From assembly GCF_964204645.1 (NCBI RefSeq), contig NC_134033.1, positions 8,712,231 to 8,776,230 of the forward strand: 64,000 nt of DNA, read 5' to 3'. Made by a program: the position numbers and the translations under genes. How positions within the stretch are numbered: position 1 is the stretch's first letter; each line of letters opens with the position of its first letter. The notes below the pieces were generated by a model, which was not told the origin of the DNA, did no database searches, and worked only from the letters and a program-made list of their open reading frames with translations. Below, one piece after another: positions 12,381-23,782 of the stretch. The stretch is from Tubulanus polymorphus. Lineage: Eukaryota; Nemertea; Palaeonemertea; Tubulaniformes; Tubulanidae.

Positions 12381-12390
12381 TTATATAATG

Positions 12391-12880
12391 AAAAAATTAC
12401 TCTCTACATCTTACAACTAATTCATAAATTACTGGAAAGTTATTCAAATCAATTAAGTATCCATTATGATTTCTTATTTAAAATTATTAAAAATGTGGAA
12501 TTCAAGGTTTGAATTCGCATTCTGATAAATTATGATTAATTTGTGTTCCAAATTGTTTAACATTTTTAATGGCAGAATATTCAATATACTAGAATTACAA
12601 ATTGTATCTATAGTTGCTTCGAATGTTTTTGTTACTCTCTAAATCTTACAACTAATTCATAAATTACAGGAAAGTTATTCAAATCAATAAAGTATCCATT
12701 ATGATTTCTTATTTCTAATCTAAAATTATTAAAATGTGGAATACAAGGTTTGAATTCGCATTCTGATAAATTATAATTAATTTGTGTTCCAAATTGTTTA
12801 ATATTTTTAATGGCAGAATATTCAATATACTAAAATTACAAATTGTATCTTTAGTTGCTTCGAATGTTTTTGTTGGATCA
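12391..12880. repeat. Tandem duplication of the penton gene 3' end
   Basis: About 245 bases (12,391-12,634) are repeated directly at 12,635-12,880, beginning with a CTCTACATCTTACAACTAAT / CTCTAAATCTTACAACTAAT pair. The two units differ at several positions, so the duplication is old. Confidence 0.8.
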
Positions 12881-13380
12881 AATAAATTACCACAAACATA
12901 GAAATGTGTGTAAGGTATTATATTTGTATAAGTATCAATATTTGAATAATCTTTATCTGGAAGAATTCCAATTAGTTTAGCTAAAGGTTTTCTTACTAGA
13001 AATCTATGTTGTTCATTACCTACTTTTATTCTATTTTAACTATCACTTTTAATAAACTTAATTACAAACTTACCATATGCGCCCATTTTTAAACGAGCTC
13101 TTTTATTAATTTCTTGCGCTAATGTTTCTAAATTATATAATCCTGGTTTTAGATGAAGATGAAACCATCTATTCAAATTTCTAACATGAATTTTAAAAGC
13201 TAAATGATCAAGATTTTTATTCGATATATTATGAAAAGAATAACATAAACTTACATTTACTAATTTAAAATCAACGCAATTCCTAAATTCTCAATCTAAT
13301 TGTACTAGTAAATTATGAGATTTATAATTTGTAAGTCTTCTTGAATCAACAAATGTTCTATATTCTTTTAATTCACCCAT
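12640..13380 (-). pseudogene. Copy A homologue of the penton (minor capsid) protein
   Basis: Starts at 13,380 (MGELKEYRTFVDSRRLTNYK) and matches the penton-like protein at 44,260 through its N-terminal RxFVDSR segment, the LKPGLYNLETLAQEINKRA segment and the C-terminal IPHFNNFRLEIRNHNGY segment. A few stops and frame changes are present. Its 3' end is tandemly duplicated downstream. Confidence 0.8.
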
Positions 13381-13448
13381 TATTTATAACACAAAAAAAT
13401 TACCTCGAATCACTAAAAATTAATTTTAATAAAATTTTTCCTTAATAA
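13381..13448. promoter_or_regulatory. Divergent promoter region of copy A
   Basis: Short AT-rich spacer between the minus-strand penton start (13,380) and the plus-strand start at 13,449. It matches the 68-bp spacer at 44,192-44,259 of the 16.4-kb element, including TCACTAAAAATTAATTTTAA and the AATAAATG start context. Confidence 0.5.
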
Positions 13449-13545
13449 ATGGAAGAGAAGATACCATGTGAAATTGTGGTGAACTTCAAAGAAAAGTTTG
13501 AGAAATCATAGATATATCCACGAATTAAATGATAGGTTACATAAT
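13449..13545 (+). pseudogene. Stub of the zinc-finger protein gene of copy A
   Basis: The start MEEKIPCEI resembles the start of the minus-strand zinc-finger gene at 44,191 (MDEKIACEICGEL). A one-base loss shifts the frame after about eight codons and similarity ends by about 13,520, so only the 5' stub survives. It shows that the divergent zinc-finger/penton arrangement existed in copy A. Confidence 0.6.
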
Positions 13546-13920
13546 TCAAATTAAGTTTGATAATGAAAAAGATTAATTTCTATTTACATATTGATGGACG
13601 AATTGGACGAATGGACGAGGGTACGACAGTGGGGTCTTATATTCAAATAACCCCTATGTCTTCACAGATTTATCATATTTTATATTTTCAACTAATATAT
13701 TTTATATTTTCAGCTGATATGATTTATATTTTATTAAAATAATATTTAAATATAGCATAAAATTGATAAAATAACTTAAAATCAAACTCGCACCGTTTTT
13801 TTTAAATTAAAAAACATATGTAAATCATATATTATTACACTCGTACACTCGTACAATTCGTACCATTCGTAATTAATAATATTAAGTGTTGTGAAATATG
13901 TAATAAAAGATATAAAAATG
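13546..13920. other. No gene recognised; short iterated words
   Basis: AT-rich spacer inside copy A. It contains short iterations, such as GACGAATTGGACGAATGGAC near 13,596-13,617 and CGTACACTCGTACAATTCGTA-like words near 13,840-13,870. No coding potential is seen. Confidence 0.4.
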
Positions 13921-14130
13921 TTAATAAATATTATTAATTCTATCTGATAGATAATTTATGTTATCTTTTAATTCAGCGTATGTAATCTTGCAATTATCAT
14001 AGAATTCTAACAAATGTTTCAAACTATAAACTGAAAATGAAACTAATCCTGTAAGCATAATAATTGATTTGATATTCTGTTGATTTTTATAAATAAGGTG
14101 AAATATTTCTAATACCTTACTCTCACTCAT
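13921..14130 (-). CDS. Small membrane protein of copy A subfamily
   Basis: A 69-residue open frame starting in an AAAATGAG context after an AT-rich leader. One hydrophobic segment (SIIMLTGLVSFSVYSL, residues about 22-37) is followed by a polar helix ending LSDRINNIY. No counterpart is seen in the 16.4-kb element, so it belongs to the terminal cassette of this subfamily. The family is not recognised. The surrounding genes are decayed, so this short frame may survive by chance. Confidence 0.5.
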   Translation of the reverse strand: MSESKVLEIFHLIYKNQQNIKSIIMLTGLVSFSVYSLKHLLEFYDNCKITYAELKDNINYLSDRINNIY

Positions 14131-14196
14131 TTTTATAGTTAAAAAATATATAAAATAAATTGAATTAAAAGATGCTGTTTTAATCCTCTCTTATTC

Positions 14197-14400
14197 TTAT
14201 TCTTTTAAATGATTAACTTTTTTATTGTTATTTTTTCTGTGATTGTTTTCATTTAACTTTTTACTCAATTTCATATTTTCATTCATTAGATCTTTACTGA
14301 TATTTTCATAGTAGAAGTAAAGTGCAGCTAATATTAAACGTCCAGCAACTAAATAATGTTTTAAATCACTTTTTCCAATTGGAATGCTGAGACCATCCAT
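14197..14400 (-). CDS. Small membrane/coiled-coil protein of copy A subfamily
   Basis: A 67-residue open frame with the CTTAAATAAATGG start context typical of this virus family. It has a hydrophobic stretch (YLVAGRLILAALYFYYENI) followed by a lysine/asparagine-rich tail (ENNHRKNNNKKVNHLKE). It lies between the 13,921 gene and the zinc-finger gene, all on the minus strand. Function is unknown. Confidence 0.5.
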   Translation of the reverse strand: MDGLSIPIGKSDLKHYLVAGRLILAALYFYYENISKDLMNENMKLSKKLNENNHRKNNNKKVNHLKE

Positions 14401-14419
14401 TTATTTAAGAAAAATAGTA

Positions 14420-14934
14420 ATTTGAAATATCTTATTTTGAATATTTAGAGTTGAATTATTATTTTTGAGTTATGATATTTTGATTTAAGATGGTGTGATT
14501 TATTGCTTCGAGTATGATATTTTCCACAATAACATAACGCTTTTTCATTAGGTTCATATTTAGGTGTTTCGATTTTATTGTCTAAGTTACATTGAATTCC
14601 AACATCTTTGAATGATTTTTCATTTGGAATGTCAGGGGTAAATCTTTTTTCTTCTACTCAGAAAAACATTACATAGCATTCTCTGAAAGGGCAATAACGT
14701 AAGTGTAAAAATAAAGATTTATGTGAATTTTCATTATTAAAAAGTGATTGTATTTCATCTGTAATTATTCATTGTTTAACTATTTCATCAAATGTTGTGA
14801 ATTTCGGAATTATTGTGTTGTATTTATAATCAAATCTTTGATAAGAATAAAATTTCTAATTGTAAAATATTTTTCTAATTCATTTAAATCGATATCTTTG
14901 AACTGTAGTATCTGTTCATTCATTTATAAGTAAT
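14420..14934 (-). pseudogene. Terminal-cassette zinc-finger gene of copy A
   Basis: Starts at 14,934 with MNEQILQFKDIDLNELEKYF. A deletion of about 90 bases relative to copy B (24,035-24,385) has removed part of the N-terminal domain. The downstream part carries the VEEKRFTPDIPNEKSFKDVG segment and a C-terminal C-x-C...H-x4-H zinc finger near 14,480-14,540. It is frame-broken near 14,660 and near 14,750. The family is not recognised. No homologue lies in the 16.4-kb element. Confidence 0.65.
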
Positions 14935-15233
14935 CTTTTTATCAAAATTGATATTTTCTTCAACTCGTTAATTACTCGTTACTTTTTATATTGAAAATAA
15001 GAATTTAACACATATAAATATAAATATTCAATGATTTAAATATGAATTATTTCACTCACACTTTACTCACACTTTTTATGTTTAAAATTGATTTTTTATT
15101 GCTGAAATCTATATTTGATCTTATTTTTCTAGATTATTATGCTAACATTTCACTCTCACTTTTAAAACATGAAATTTATTTCAAAATATATGAAATTCAT
15201 TTAAATAATGTTCATATATATGAATATTTTAAG

Positions 15234-15355
15234 AGTAATACGGATAATAGTGGTTCATATCAAAGGTTGAATGGGCGAAAAATAAATTCGAGTGTACGAG
15301 AATTTATTTTTCGACCTTTCGACCTTTGGTATTAACACCTATTATCCCTATTACT
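15234..15355. repeat. Palindromic right terminus of Polinton copy A
   Basis: A 122-bp imperfect palindrome whose outer edges read AGTAATA on the left and TATTACT on the right. The loop region is AAATTCGAGTGTACGAGAAT. Comparison with copy B fixes the right edge: the two copies are similar up to ATTACT and unrelated immediately after it (GCTATT here, CTCTGG there). Confidence 0.8.
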
Positions 15356-18300
15356 GCTATTATTATCTTTTAGGTCTGCCCAAAGCTTTTTAGGCATTGT
15401 TTCGGAATACTTGATTAACATAAATCTTGAAAAGCACTTAGCATGATATACAGCTTCTGCCGCAACGAGGTCAATGCACCCATGAAGACGATTTTAAACT
15501 TCGAACGCCTATGCATATTCTCTCTTTTCACAACACTCGAGAAGGTTTCACGTATGGGGAGTGTTGTCACTGATCGTACTTTATCGGTTCTCTCTGGGTG
15601 ACGAAAATCAACAACAGCAGACTGTCGGCGTCGTCGGTACGAAGGGGGTGAATTGCACTGTGTAGAGGCAGATAGAATTTTAGCACGAAGGGAATGATTA
15701 TGATACCTTAACTAGGAATGATTACAATATCTTAACTTACCAAACTCCATTAACAGATCCTCCGTGAAACTACTAAGATGTCCTCAGTCATAAAATGAAA
15801 CGCAAGTAGCATAAATTCGTTATGTGTATCTTGTATTTATTTCCGTAACTCACTGGGAGTGTGGCATCCACGTATCTCGCTTACTTGATCAGGCTCAACA
15901 GACCTTTTTCGATAACAGTCAGTCATTGTTCATCATCAAAGCCTGCCTTATAAATAACACAACAGAGCTCTTTAAAGTTCTAATGTGTATCTGAATGTTC
16001 TAATGTGTATCTGAATCTTATTCACGCACTGGAAAATCGTGCACTTCATGTCACATTAAGTGAGGGGCATTGGTAATGCCTCTTTAATTGGCGTCAAAAG
16101 CAAGTCTTTGGAGCTAGCACTTGATCCCTTTTGAAATTGCGTTCTTTAGTAGGCATAGATATTGGTTTTATGGTTATATGAACATAATCATCCTGATCAA
16201 TGTAATCTCGGAACAAGCCTACCTCCTTACAGTACAATCAATTCGCCTCAGGTGCTATCAGTCCAATAATCCAAATCTTCAGTGCTGAGGTCCTTCTTTG
16301 GTCCTGAATAGCCCGTTTATTTTTCAGTTATGAAGACACAAAATTCATACAGCTGTGAAAAATTCTACCCAAATTTGATTATTGCGGATTTTGGAGATGT
16401 GAATCTACTGGATTTTTGGGGTCCTGCTTCGCATTTCGTAATTTCGTAATTTGATTTCCTTTTGTTTCGTAATTCCGCTCCATATTTCGTAATTTCGTGG
16501 TTTCTTACTTAAAAAGTACCCCGCTTTGAAACCTTTAGTACCATTTTCTTCCAGGTAGGACTCGTTTTTTACCTTCAACGCCCTGCCTACTACGTTTAAA
16601 ATTGTGTATGTGTTTATCGTATAATGTTTTAAATTATGCGCATCAAAATATCCAAATTCAAAAGGCCTTCGCCCGATACTTTTTGTGTATGGATGTTACG
16701 AGTCATTATCTTTTTTGGGTTTGAGCGACTAGGTGTGATTTATGTTTGTACCTACTGGATTGGGGGAGAAAGAGCCTTCAGATCACAAGAACCCCCTTCC
16801 ATTTCCGTTCGATATCTTCGATCCAATTATCTGCCATGCTGAACTGTTGATCCTCATAGAATGGTCCTGACGGTAACTTTCTGTTAGCTCTTGGTGGCAC
16901 AAACTGTAACCACCGGATACACAACTGATATTTTGTCATTAGGATGGAAATAGGTTTTGGAATTGATATGGCAAGTGTCGTCCATCAGATCCAAGCCATC
17001 TGAAACAAGCCATTTGGATGTGCTGGGAGAAAATGTGCAAAATTTCAATGGATTTTCCCCCAATTTACAAGTCGATGCTTGACATAGTTTCATATATCAC
17101 AGGGAAAGCCCTTCAGATGGGCATCACTTGGAAATCCCTCCAGAAGGGCTTCATTATCAAGAACGGTTCTACCACGTACTTGTAACTCATAGGGAAAACC
17201 CATTACGTGGTATATCATCAAGGTTGAACATCTTTATCAGCTATTTATACGTTATTGCAAATTCAAGAACAAATCGATTATTGTGCTCAAGACTAAAATG
17301 TACCTAGTTGATCCGACTGGACCCATAGTCCTTTATTTGAAACTATTTGAATTAGAAAGTTTATGATTGGATACGAATGACGGTCCAAAATGGCTGATTA
17401 GCTGTAGGCCCCTATTACATGTGTTCAGTTCCAATGCCTCGCAGCTGATTCCTGTTGGGTGAATTTGAGGGAACTTTGTGAGCGTGAATCACTTCACAAG
17501 ATTTGGTGTGATTTGGTGCATCTCTAAACAGGTATTGCGTGAATCATGAATATCCCGGTAGCAAAACAATCGAATAGGGCGGAGATTGAAACTTCATTTG
17601 GTCAGAATTGAATAGTTTTTGACGTATGGCAACTGAGGCGACGTGTATACATTCATTTGCCTGTATGAAATGGCCTTGAATGACATATTTTGGTTGTTAC
17701 TACTTACATGAATCGATTTTTTTCATTTAAGTTAGAAATTAACATAATTAACATAATATGGCCGTAAATATCATTGTTTTCTTGCGTGACTTGAATTCTT
17801 AAATTCATACTGATCCGCAGCAAGATTCCGTGGAAGCAAAAAAATGTTCGTAATGTTGGTTTCTTGTATGCGTTGGTGTTCTATCTAGGGGTCAGCAAAC
17901 GATGTAGTAAAAATGCGGAAGTGTTGTTGATGCTTTAATCTATCGGCACTGACCATAAATCAGCCTTGTGTAAAATAATTCGTTACTAATATCGGTCTGG
18001 CAAAGAAATCTGTAAATAAAGCTCCATTATACACGGTACCATAGTTGGGTTAGTCTGAACGACGGAATTTATAAATAATACGGCTCGTGAAGGTATCACG
18101 CTGATCCTTGCTGATATTTCTTAAAAGGTAAAATCGAAAGTTCTACGTAGGCATTGTTGTTTTGCCGTAAAATAGTGGAATTAGTAAAATTGATAGATAA
18201 CAAACTATTATAGCAATTATGATAATTGAGTTATCTCAAAAGTGAAAATGATCCAATGTATTTACGAATCAAAATTAATAACAAATATCAGTAAAGAGAT

Positions 18301-18851
18301 ATTGTATTTGTAAGAATATATTATATTGCCGTAGTGTGAGGAAAAACAAAGTGTAACTCATGGTAAATTTAAGTAATTTGAATGTTATTTAAGTAAACTG
18401 TAATAAGAATCGCTTAGGTTTTGGGGAATCTTTGTGCAATTGTGTTACTACATGTAACTCTCTGAAGTTTCTCTGGATGAATACGTCCGATGGTAACTCA
18501 CAAACATAGCTGTTCTATCAATGATGATAGCCAAGGAGTGAGTAAATCATTCCGCGTCATGACAGGAGGTTGGCAAAAGAAAAGTTAGTTGAGCGAATCA
18601 GTTTTTAAAATAATTTTAGATCATTCAGCGAATCATTCGGCCTAAATTATTTCGTAACCAAAAACAGAAATGGACGGTCATGACGTTGGATTGCTTGCTC
18701 CTTGCCAAAATTGGAAGGCCTGGAGTAGGAGAATCGGAATTTAAAAAATGCCAGTTCTTTCCTATAAAAGGGGTCCAGAATCTTGGAAGAGCAGACTTGA
18801 TTCACACTTGACTCGAGACTTCGATTCGAGACTTTGATTTCGATTGCATTT
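15356..18851. other. No gene recognised (host-like DNA)
   Basis: Mixed-composition sequence. The ATTTCGTAA word is iterated near 16,433-16,500. A frame at 16,884-17,093 (minus) shows no known domain. Nothing else is supported. Confidence 0.4.
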
Positions 18852-20375
18852 CTAATAAAGAAGTTTCCAGTTTCTAGGCGCCATTTTGTGGCGGTCCCTC
18901 GAGGTCCCCATTGTTGCGATAATTTGCGCTCATTTTTAAAACATAAGTTTAGATTGAATATCACATAGTTCGGCAGTCCCTTGCTCGATGAACTTAATTT
19001 ATACACCATTTTAAAGGAAATGAAATGCAGATATTTGTTGGCGATTCTTGGAATTTTTGAATGCAACAATTGAGAACAGTGACGATGTGAAACTAAGGAC
19101 CGCATATCTTAACCGCGCGTAGAAGAAATCGCAATATTTATTGATTTTGAAATATCTAAGTATATCTTGAAGCTATATTTCCAATTTTCACAGAGCTTAA
19201 AGAGGGTTATTTGCAGTTTAAGCCTGCGTTGAATTTATACTGGTTTGATATCATTAATATTGCTTCTTATGGTTATCGCCATGCAGCCCGTCCAGCCTAG
19301 CGCCGATTTTGTGTCCGGTGAAATCATGGGCCCAAAACGTTTTAGAGTCCATGGTGAAATGTGCTAGTCAATTTAAACGCTTAGGACATATTTCAACACA
19401 TATCTCTCTCCGGTAATCCCTCATCCTGGGATCATACGACGAATTTACTGAATCTCAACCTTTTTGCTGGAAAACATCGACCAGATAACCTGACTGATAT
19501 AAAATATCAATATTATATTTAAAGGGGATCCCCCATTTGATATTCTGTTTTAGGGGCTCAACGTCCAGTTGGGCTACTTAAAGCTGCGCCGCATATTCAA
19601 AAATATATAAAAACTTAGATTTTGTTCTAGTGTCCATCCATGAGTGGAACATTCTGTTGAAAAGCAAATTAGGCTCTCAACTAGGCCACCTATGCAACCA
19701 ACACAGAACGTCCCCACTCTTACAAGAAATCCTTCAATTTCCCATCGCTACAAAACTCGAATTCCTCAAAGCACTCAAAGTCCATTTTTAAACATACGAA
19801 AATAAAGGTAATATATAACCATAAGAAGCAATATTAATTATATCAAACCAGTATAAAATCTTATTTTTGCGATTTTTTTTCGTAAATCTCAATGTTCGGT
19901 GAAATGGCGGTGCGCAGTGGGAGACCCCTTTTGCACGTAATCTCAAACTCAAGCGGGAACAGATCAGTCTTCAGGAAAGATATTCAAAAAAATTCAACGC
20001 AGGCTTAAACTGCAAATAACCCTCTTTAACCTCTGTGAAAATTGGAAATATAGCTTCAAGATATACTTAGATATTTCAAAATCAATAAATATTGCGATTT
20101 CTTTTACGCGCGGTTAAGATATGCGGTCCTTGGTTTCATATCGTTACTGTTCTCAATTGATGCGTTCAAAAAATCCAAGAATTACCAACAAATATCTGCA
20201 TTTCATTTCCTTTAAAATGGTGTATAAATTAAGTTCATCGAGCAAGGGACTGCAGAACTATGTGATATTCAATCTAAACTTATGTTTTAAAAATGAGCGC
20301 AAATTATCGCAACAATGGGGACCTCGAGGGACCGCCACAAAATGGCGCCTAGAAACTGGAAACTTCTTTATTGGA
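18852..20375. repeat. Large inverted repeat (fold-back element)
   Basis: The left arm, 18,852-19,275, returns as reverse complement at 19,818-20,375. The first ~380 bases (18,852-19,235 against 19,996-20,375) match with few differences, and a further ~40 bases (19,237-19,275 against 19,818-19,857) continue the match. About 140 extra bases (19,858-19,995) interrupt the right arm. The unpaired centre (19,276-19,817) has no recognisable coding sequence. Each arm contains the same open frame (MRSLVS... , minus on the left, plus on the right) of no known family, more likely an open stretch of a repeat than a gene. Structure fits a fold-back transposon or two inverted LTR-like units. Confidence 0.85.
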
Positions 20376-20489
20376 TGACGGTTACCAACAGGCGTGTAGA
20401 CATTGGAAACATTAGGGAACTAGGATTAGAATTGTGTTCTGAGATTCTGAAAGCTGCAATTTATAGAGATCTTGTTAGGGTAGATTAGA

Positions 20490-20760
20490 ATATATTATTT
20501 ATTTTTATTCAGTCTCGCCATTCTAATTTTTAATTGGCTTCGTGCACGGCCACGTTCTCTCGCCAGGGACCAATAATCAATACATTTACTATTAACGATC
20601 GAAGAGAGAATTGTGATCGGTGTATCAATACCCACTATCGCTCCTGTAGGCCGGGATAGAACCTGGGCTTTTAGCCGGATACGACATTCAACGAGTCGGT
20701 AGGCGCCTTTGCGTAAAGCCGGCTCACATCCAACCGCACGCCGCTCCTTCCTGCACTACT
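20490..20760 (-). repeat. Possible tRNA-derived SINE
   Basis: On the minus strand a block near 20,640-20,730 has a B-box-like GGTTCTATCCC preceded by an anticodon-arm-like CGAC...GTCG stem, and ends in an A/T-rich AATAAAAATAAATAA tail near 20,500. It looks tRNA-like but is diverged, and no second copy was found in this window. Confidence 0.3.
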
Positions 20761-20869
20761 TACCTACCGATTTTCAGATTAATTTCTGTAGTTTCCGCAG
20801 TTCCAGTCACATGCTTACTATTAAAACAGGCAGAAAAAACTAGACCCCCCACCCGACAGGATACTGTCT

Positions 20870-21087
20870 GCAAGGAATTTCATTCTATTCTACAGTGTTC
20901 CCCCTCCCTAACCGAAATGAGGAACTTACACGCAAAACTGTATTATAGGACATTTCCTAGTTTTGGAGAACTTAAAAAACTATATCTTTATAAGGAATAC
21001 TCTCTGGAACAAAAACCTGTGTAACTATCATAATGTTTTGCCCTCAGCAAATCTTTTTTCTTGGGCAATAAACTGAACTGAACTGAA
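20870..21087 (+). mobile_element. Possible LINE 3' end with a short tandem tail
   Basis: The plus strand ends in AATAAACTGAACTGAACTGA (from 21,067), a short (CTGAA)n tail of the type found at LINE 3' ends. No RT is visible upstream. Confidence 0.35.
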
Positions 21088-21906
21088 GTCGCAAATCGCT
21101 AATAAACCGAGTTGCGTCGGTAGTTTGTCGCGGGACGACAAGATTCGCCGCAAAAATGATGATCTAATAGCAAGAAATTTTAATAGACTCGGCCATTCTT
21201 CATCAAATTTACCAATTATAGGCATTTGAAAAGCATTATGGAAGCAATTCCAACAGAAAACCATTAGAAAAGAACAAGGACTTGGAAAAAAGAAAAGGTT
21301 AACCATTTGGTATTTAAGCCGAACTAAACTAGTATAAATTGAAGTGCAAATTCTGTCTACTGCGCATCACTTGCTGTGACAAATGACAACCTGTATCGTT
21401 AGCACAGTATTTGAACGTCGCAGAGAGTACTTGAACAAATAATCAATTATTAACCGTACCATTTAAAAATATACAATTGGAGCTCAGAGTATCCAACCAA
21501 TTACCCTAAATAGAATAGATATAACAGGTCAGCTTGTGATTGATCGAATATTAAATGATCTCACGTGGGTGCACGATATTGGCGAGCAAGATCCCTATAA
21601 TGTCTATTTAGACTTTGTGTGAGAGGAAAGACACCGAGCGATCTAGCTAATTGGTTTGTACATACCTGACATGCTAGTCACTTTAAAACCTTTGGTATGT
21701 ACTACCAAAACTGACTAACTGAGGCTACCCGATGCCCTTTCAAACGGAATGAAAATAGACATGAATTCGCCTTGTACGATAAGCTTGTGAGTCTCTTAAA
21801 TAAAGGTGTCACAAAAGGGTACCAAAATCGTTATATATAGTTAATCAATTTGCACATATGCCAGGATGCCGTCGAACTAAGTTGATAATATTACAATGAC
21901 ACATAC

Positions 21907-22047
21907 CGCATTCCACCCATTTTCCCTGTTCATATACTGCAGTCGTAGCACACCATCCTGTGTGGTAATTAGTGGTTGTACATCTTTCGTAAATCCGACT
22001 CTCGTAGATAAACGGGAATATGCAATCCTTGCTAGACAAAACCCTTT
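21907..22047 (-). CDS. Fibronectin type II domain exon of a host gene
   Basis: Encodes one FN2 module: CIFPFIYESRIYERC, then the TGWCATTAVY segment, then W-x3-CG, which is the four-cysteine pattern of FN2 domains. These domains occur in secreted or extracellular proteins, where many bind collagen or glycans. On the minus strand the exon is preceded by a pyrimidine-rich acceptor ending TTTTGTTTCAG and followed by a GTATGT donor. That gives a 141-bp exon starting after the first base of a codon and ending after the first base of another (phase 1-1), the usual modular phase for FN2 exons. No neighbouring exon is recognised within about 1.5 kb either side, so the gene is split by long introns or this is an isolated exon copy. 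Confidence 0.75.
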
Positions 22048-23782
22048 CTGAAACAAAATCCGGATGAATGTTACGTTATTAGTATAAATCGTTTATACGA
22101 AAAATGCAGACAGAAACAAAGATTCTACGGTTTTTTGTCAGAAGTTCGCAAATCTTAACTAGGACCCCGACTCGAGGGTATATTCGTGAGTCAATCCATC
22201 GGACCGGTCCGTTTTTCGTATTCGGATGATAGCGCAGTCCTTTTTGTAGGTAGGATTTTTATATATTACTGTGAAGTACAGTTACTCCAATGCCGTCGAT
22301 AAGGCCACACGAAGAATTACCCTAGTTTCTCAAGACAAAGTCAAATGCCGCCCGCGTAATAAAAATGGCCGTAATAAGAATTAAAAAGCCAAATGCGCTC
22401 GCCCGCATCAGCAAAGCATCAATATCATCTGTTTTTATAAAAAGTAAAAGCCCGCTCGATCGCATATCTCTGTAAGTGTACGGCTGTGGCTTTTTTTGCG
22501 GGCGTTTATGTGCTCATCGTCCACGTACTGGTAGTCCACATTTTACAGTGACAACAACTGCGGTATGGTTCGTTTCATCTTACCTCATTTCAAGTAAGCG
22601 TGAAGCACTTGTCGGGGATCTTTAGTTTTAAATTTTGAATTAGTACAAGCCAGTGGATGCGTTTTAACGACATTCTGACACGAAATAACGGAAATAAATA
22701 CCCAGCATGATTATCGGCATTACTAAATTACTTTTTTATTCCTATATATAATATCACACTATATAACAGTTTATATTTTCAAATGAAAATATGTGCAGTT
22801 AATATTAGTAATATGCAAAATGTGAACTATGGAGGACCTTACACGAATCAAAGAATTCGGCTGGAGCATCTTCTGGGCTGTGTTGGTTCTCCAACGTTGT
22901 CACCAAGAAATCAAATGAAATTAAATGTTTGCAGCTAGGTTTTTACGCCTGTGATGCGCGCTTTTATCTCAGTGTCCTTAACAACATTCAGGCAAATGTC
23001 CCACTTGTCTTTTAACACAGTTAAAAAAAAAGAAACCATTTCATAATCTTTAATAACATTCAACTTTAATTAACTTTTCTAGAAACACTTTACACTCGCA
23101 TTAATCGCAATATAGACACACGACACACATGTAAAATCCAAAGCCAGATTATGCATAATGCCTATATTATATTTTGTGTCTGACATCGATTATTTTTGGA
23201 TATTTCTGTTGATCGCTTGAATACGGTACCTCGGTTTGGTCTTTGGACCAGCGAAACCAAGCAGTCTAAATGAACCATCGTTTTTATATCATATTTACAA
23301 TGCAGCATTAATTCAATTAATTGAAGGCTTTTAAGTGGTAAAATACGCAGAACTCCTAGATGCGGTCTCATCCGACGCACTACTTCGGGAACAGGCCCGA
23401 TACACAGGGCACTGGGATCTGCAGTCAAGATTGATTGATCTTTGCCTACGTTTTTCGTTGCCATTTTCTCGCTGAGAAGTGTCGTTAATTTGTTGAGTGA
23501 CGATAGCCTTGTCCAACAAAGGGTATATCCCCGTGGGAAAATGAAGTTAATGTGAAAATGAAGAATGTCCGTGTTTTTGGAAAAAACCGCGGTTCCGCCA
23601 TTCCGCGATATGACAACACCGTAGATCCAATGCGTACCCATAACAAGGGAGAATACAGCTTTTTTCTCCAGCGCAGTTATTTGCGTGGCTGCCCCTTGAT
23701 GTTGACCAGTCTGCTGGCTCCATCGTAGCATTGTCCGCGACACTTTTTGCTACTGAGGTTCAGTCTTTAATAGTAGCAACAA
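22048..23782. other. No gene recognised
   Basis: Host-like sequence. A 193-residue minus frame (23,162-23,743) with a second overlapping frame shows no known domain or splice-flanked pattern, so it is not called. Nothing else is supported. Confidence 0.4.

Noticed and set aside
16884-17093. 69-residue minus-strand frame
   Set aside because: No recognisable family, and no supporting context.
18647-19105. MRSLVS... open frame as a protein gene
   Set aside because: Lies in the arm of a large inverted repeat and has a partial twin in the other arm. No domain. Better explained as repeat sequence.
20640-20730. Functional tRNA gene on the minus strand
   Set aside because: Only B-box-like and anticodon-arm-like pieces. 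The acceptor stem and D arm do not form. At most a SINE head.
23162-23743. 193-residue open frame on the minus strand, overlapped by a second frame
   Set aside because: No known domain, no conserved motif, no start context or splice sites that support it. Likely chance open frame in mixed-composition DNA.
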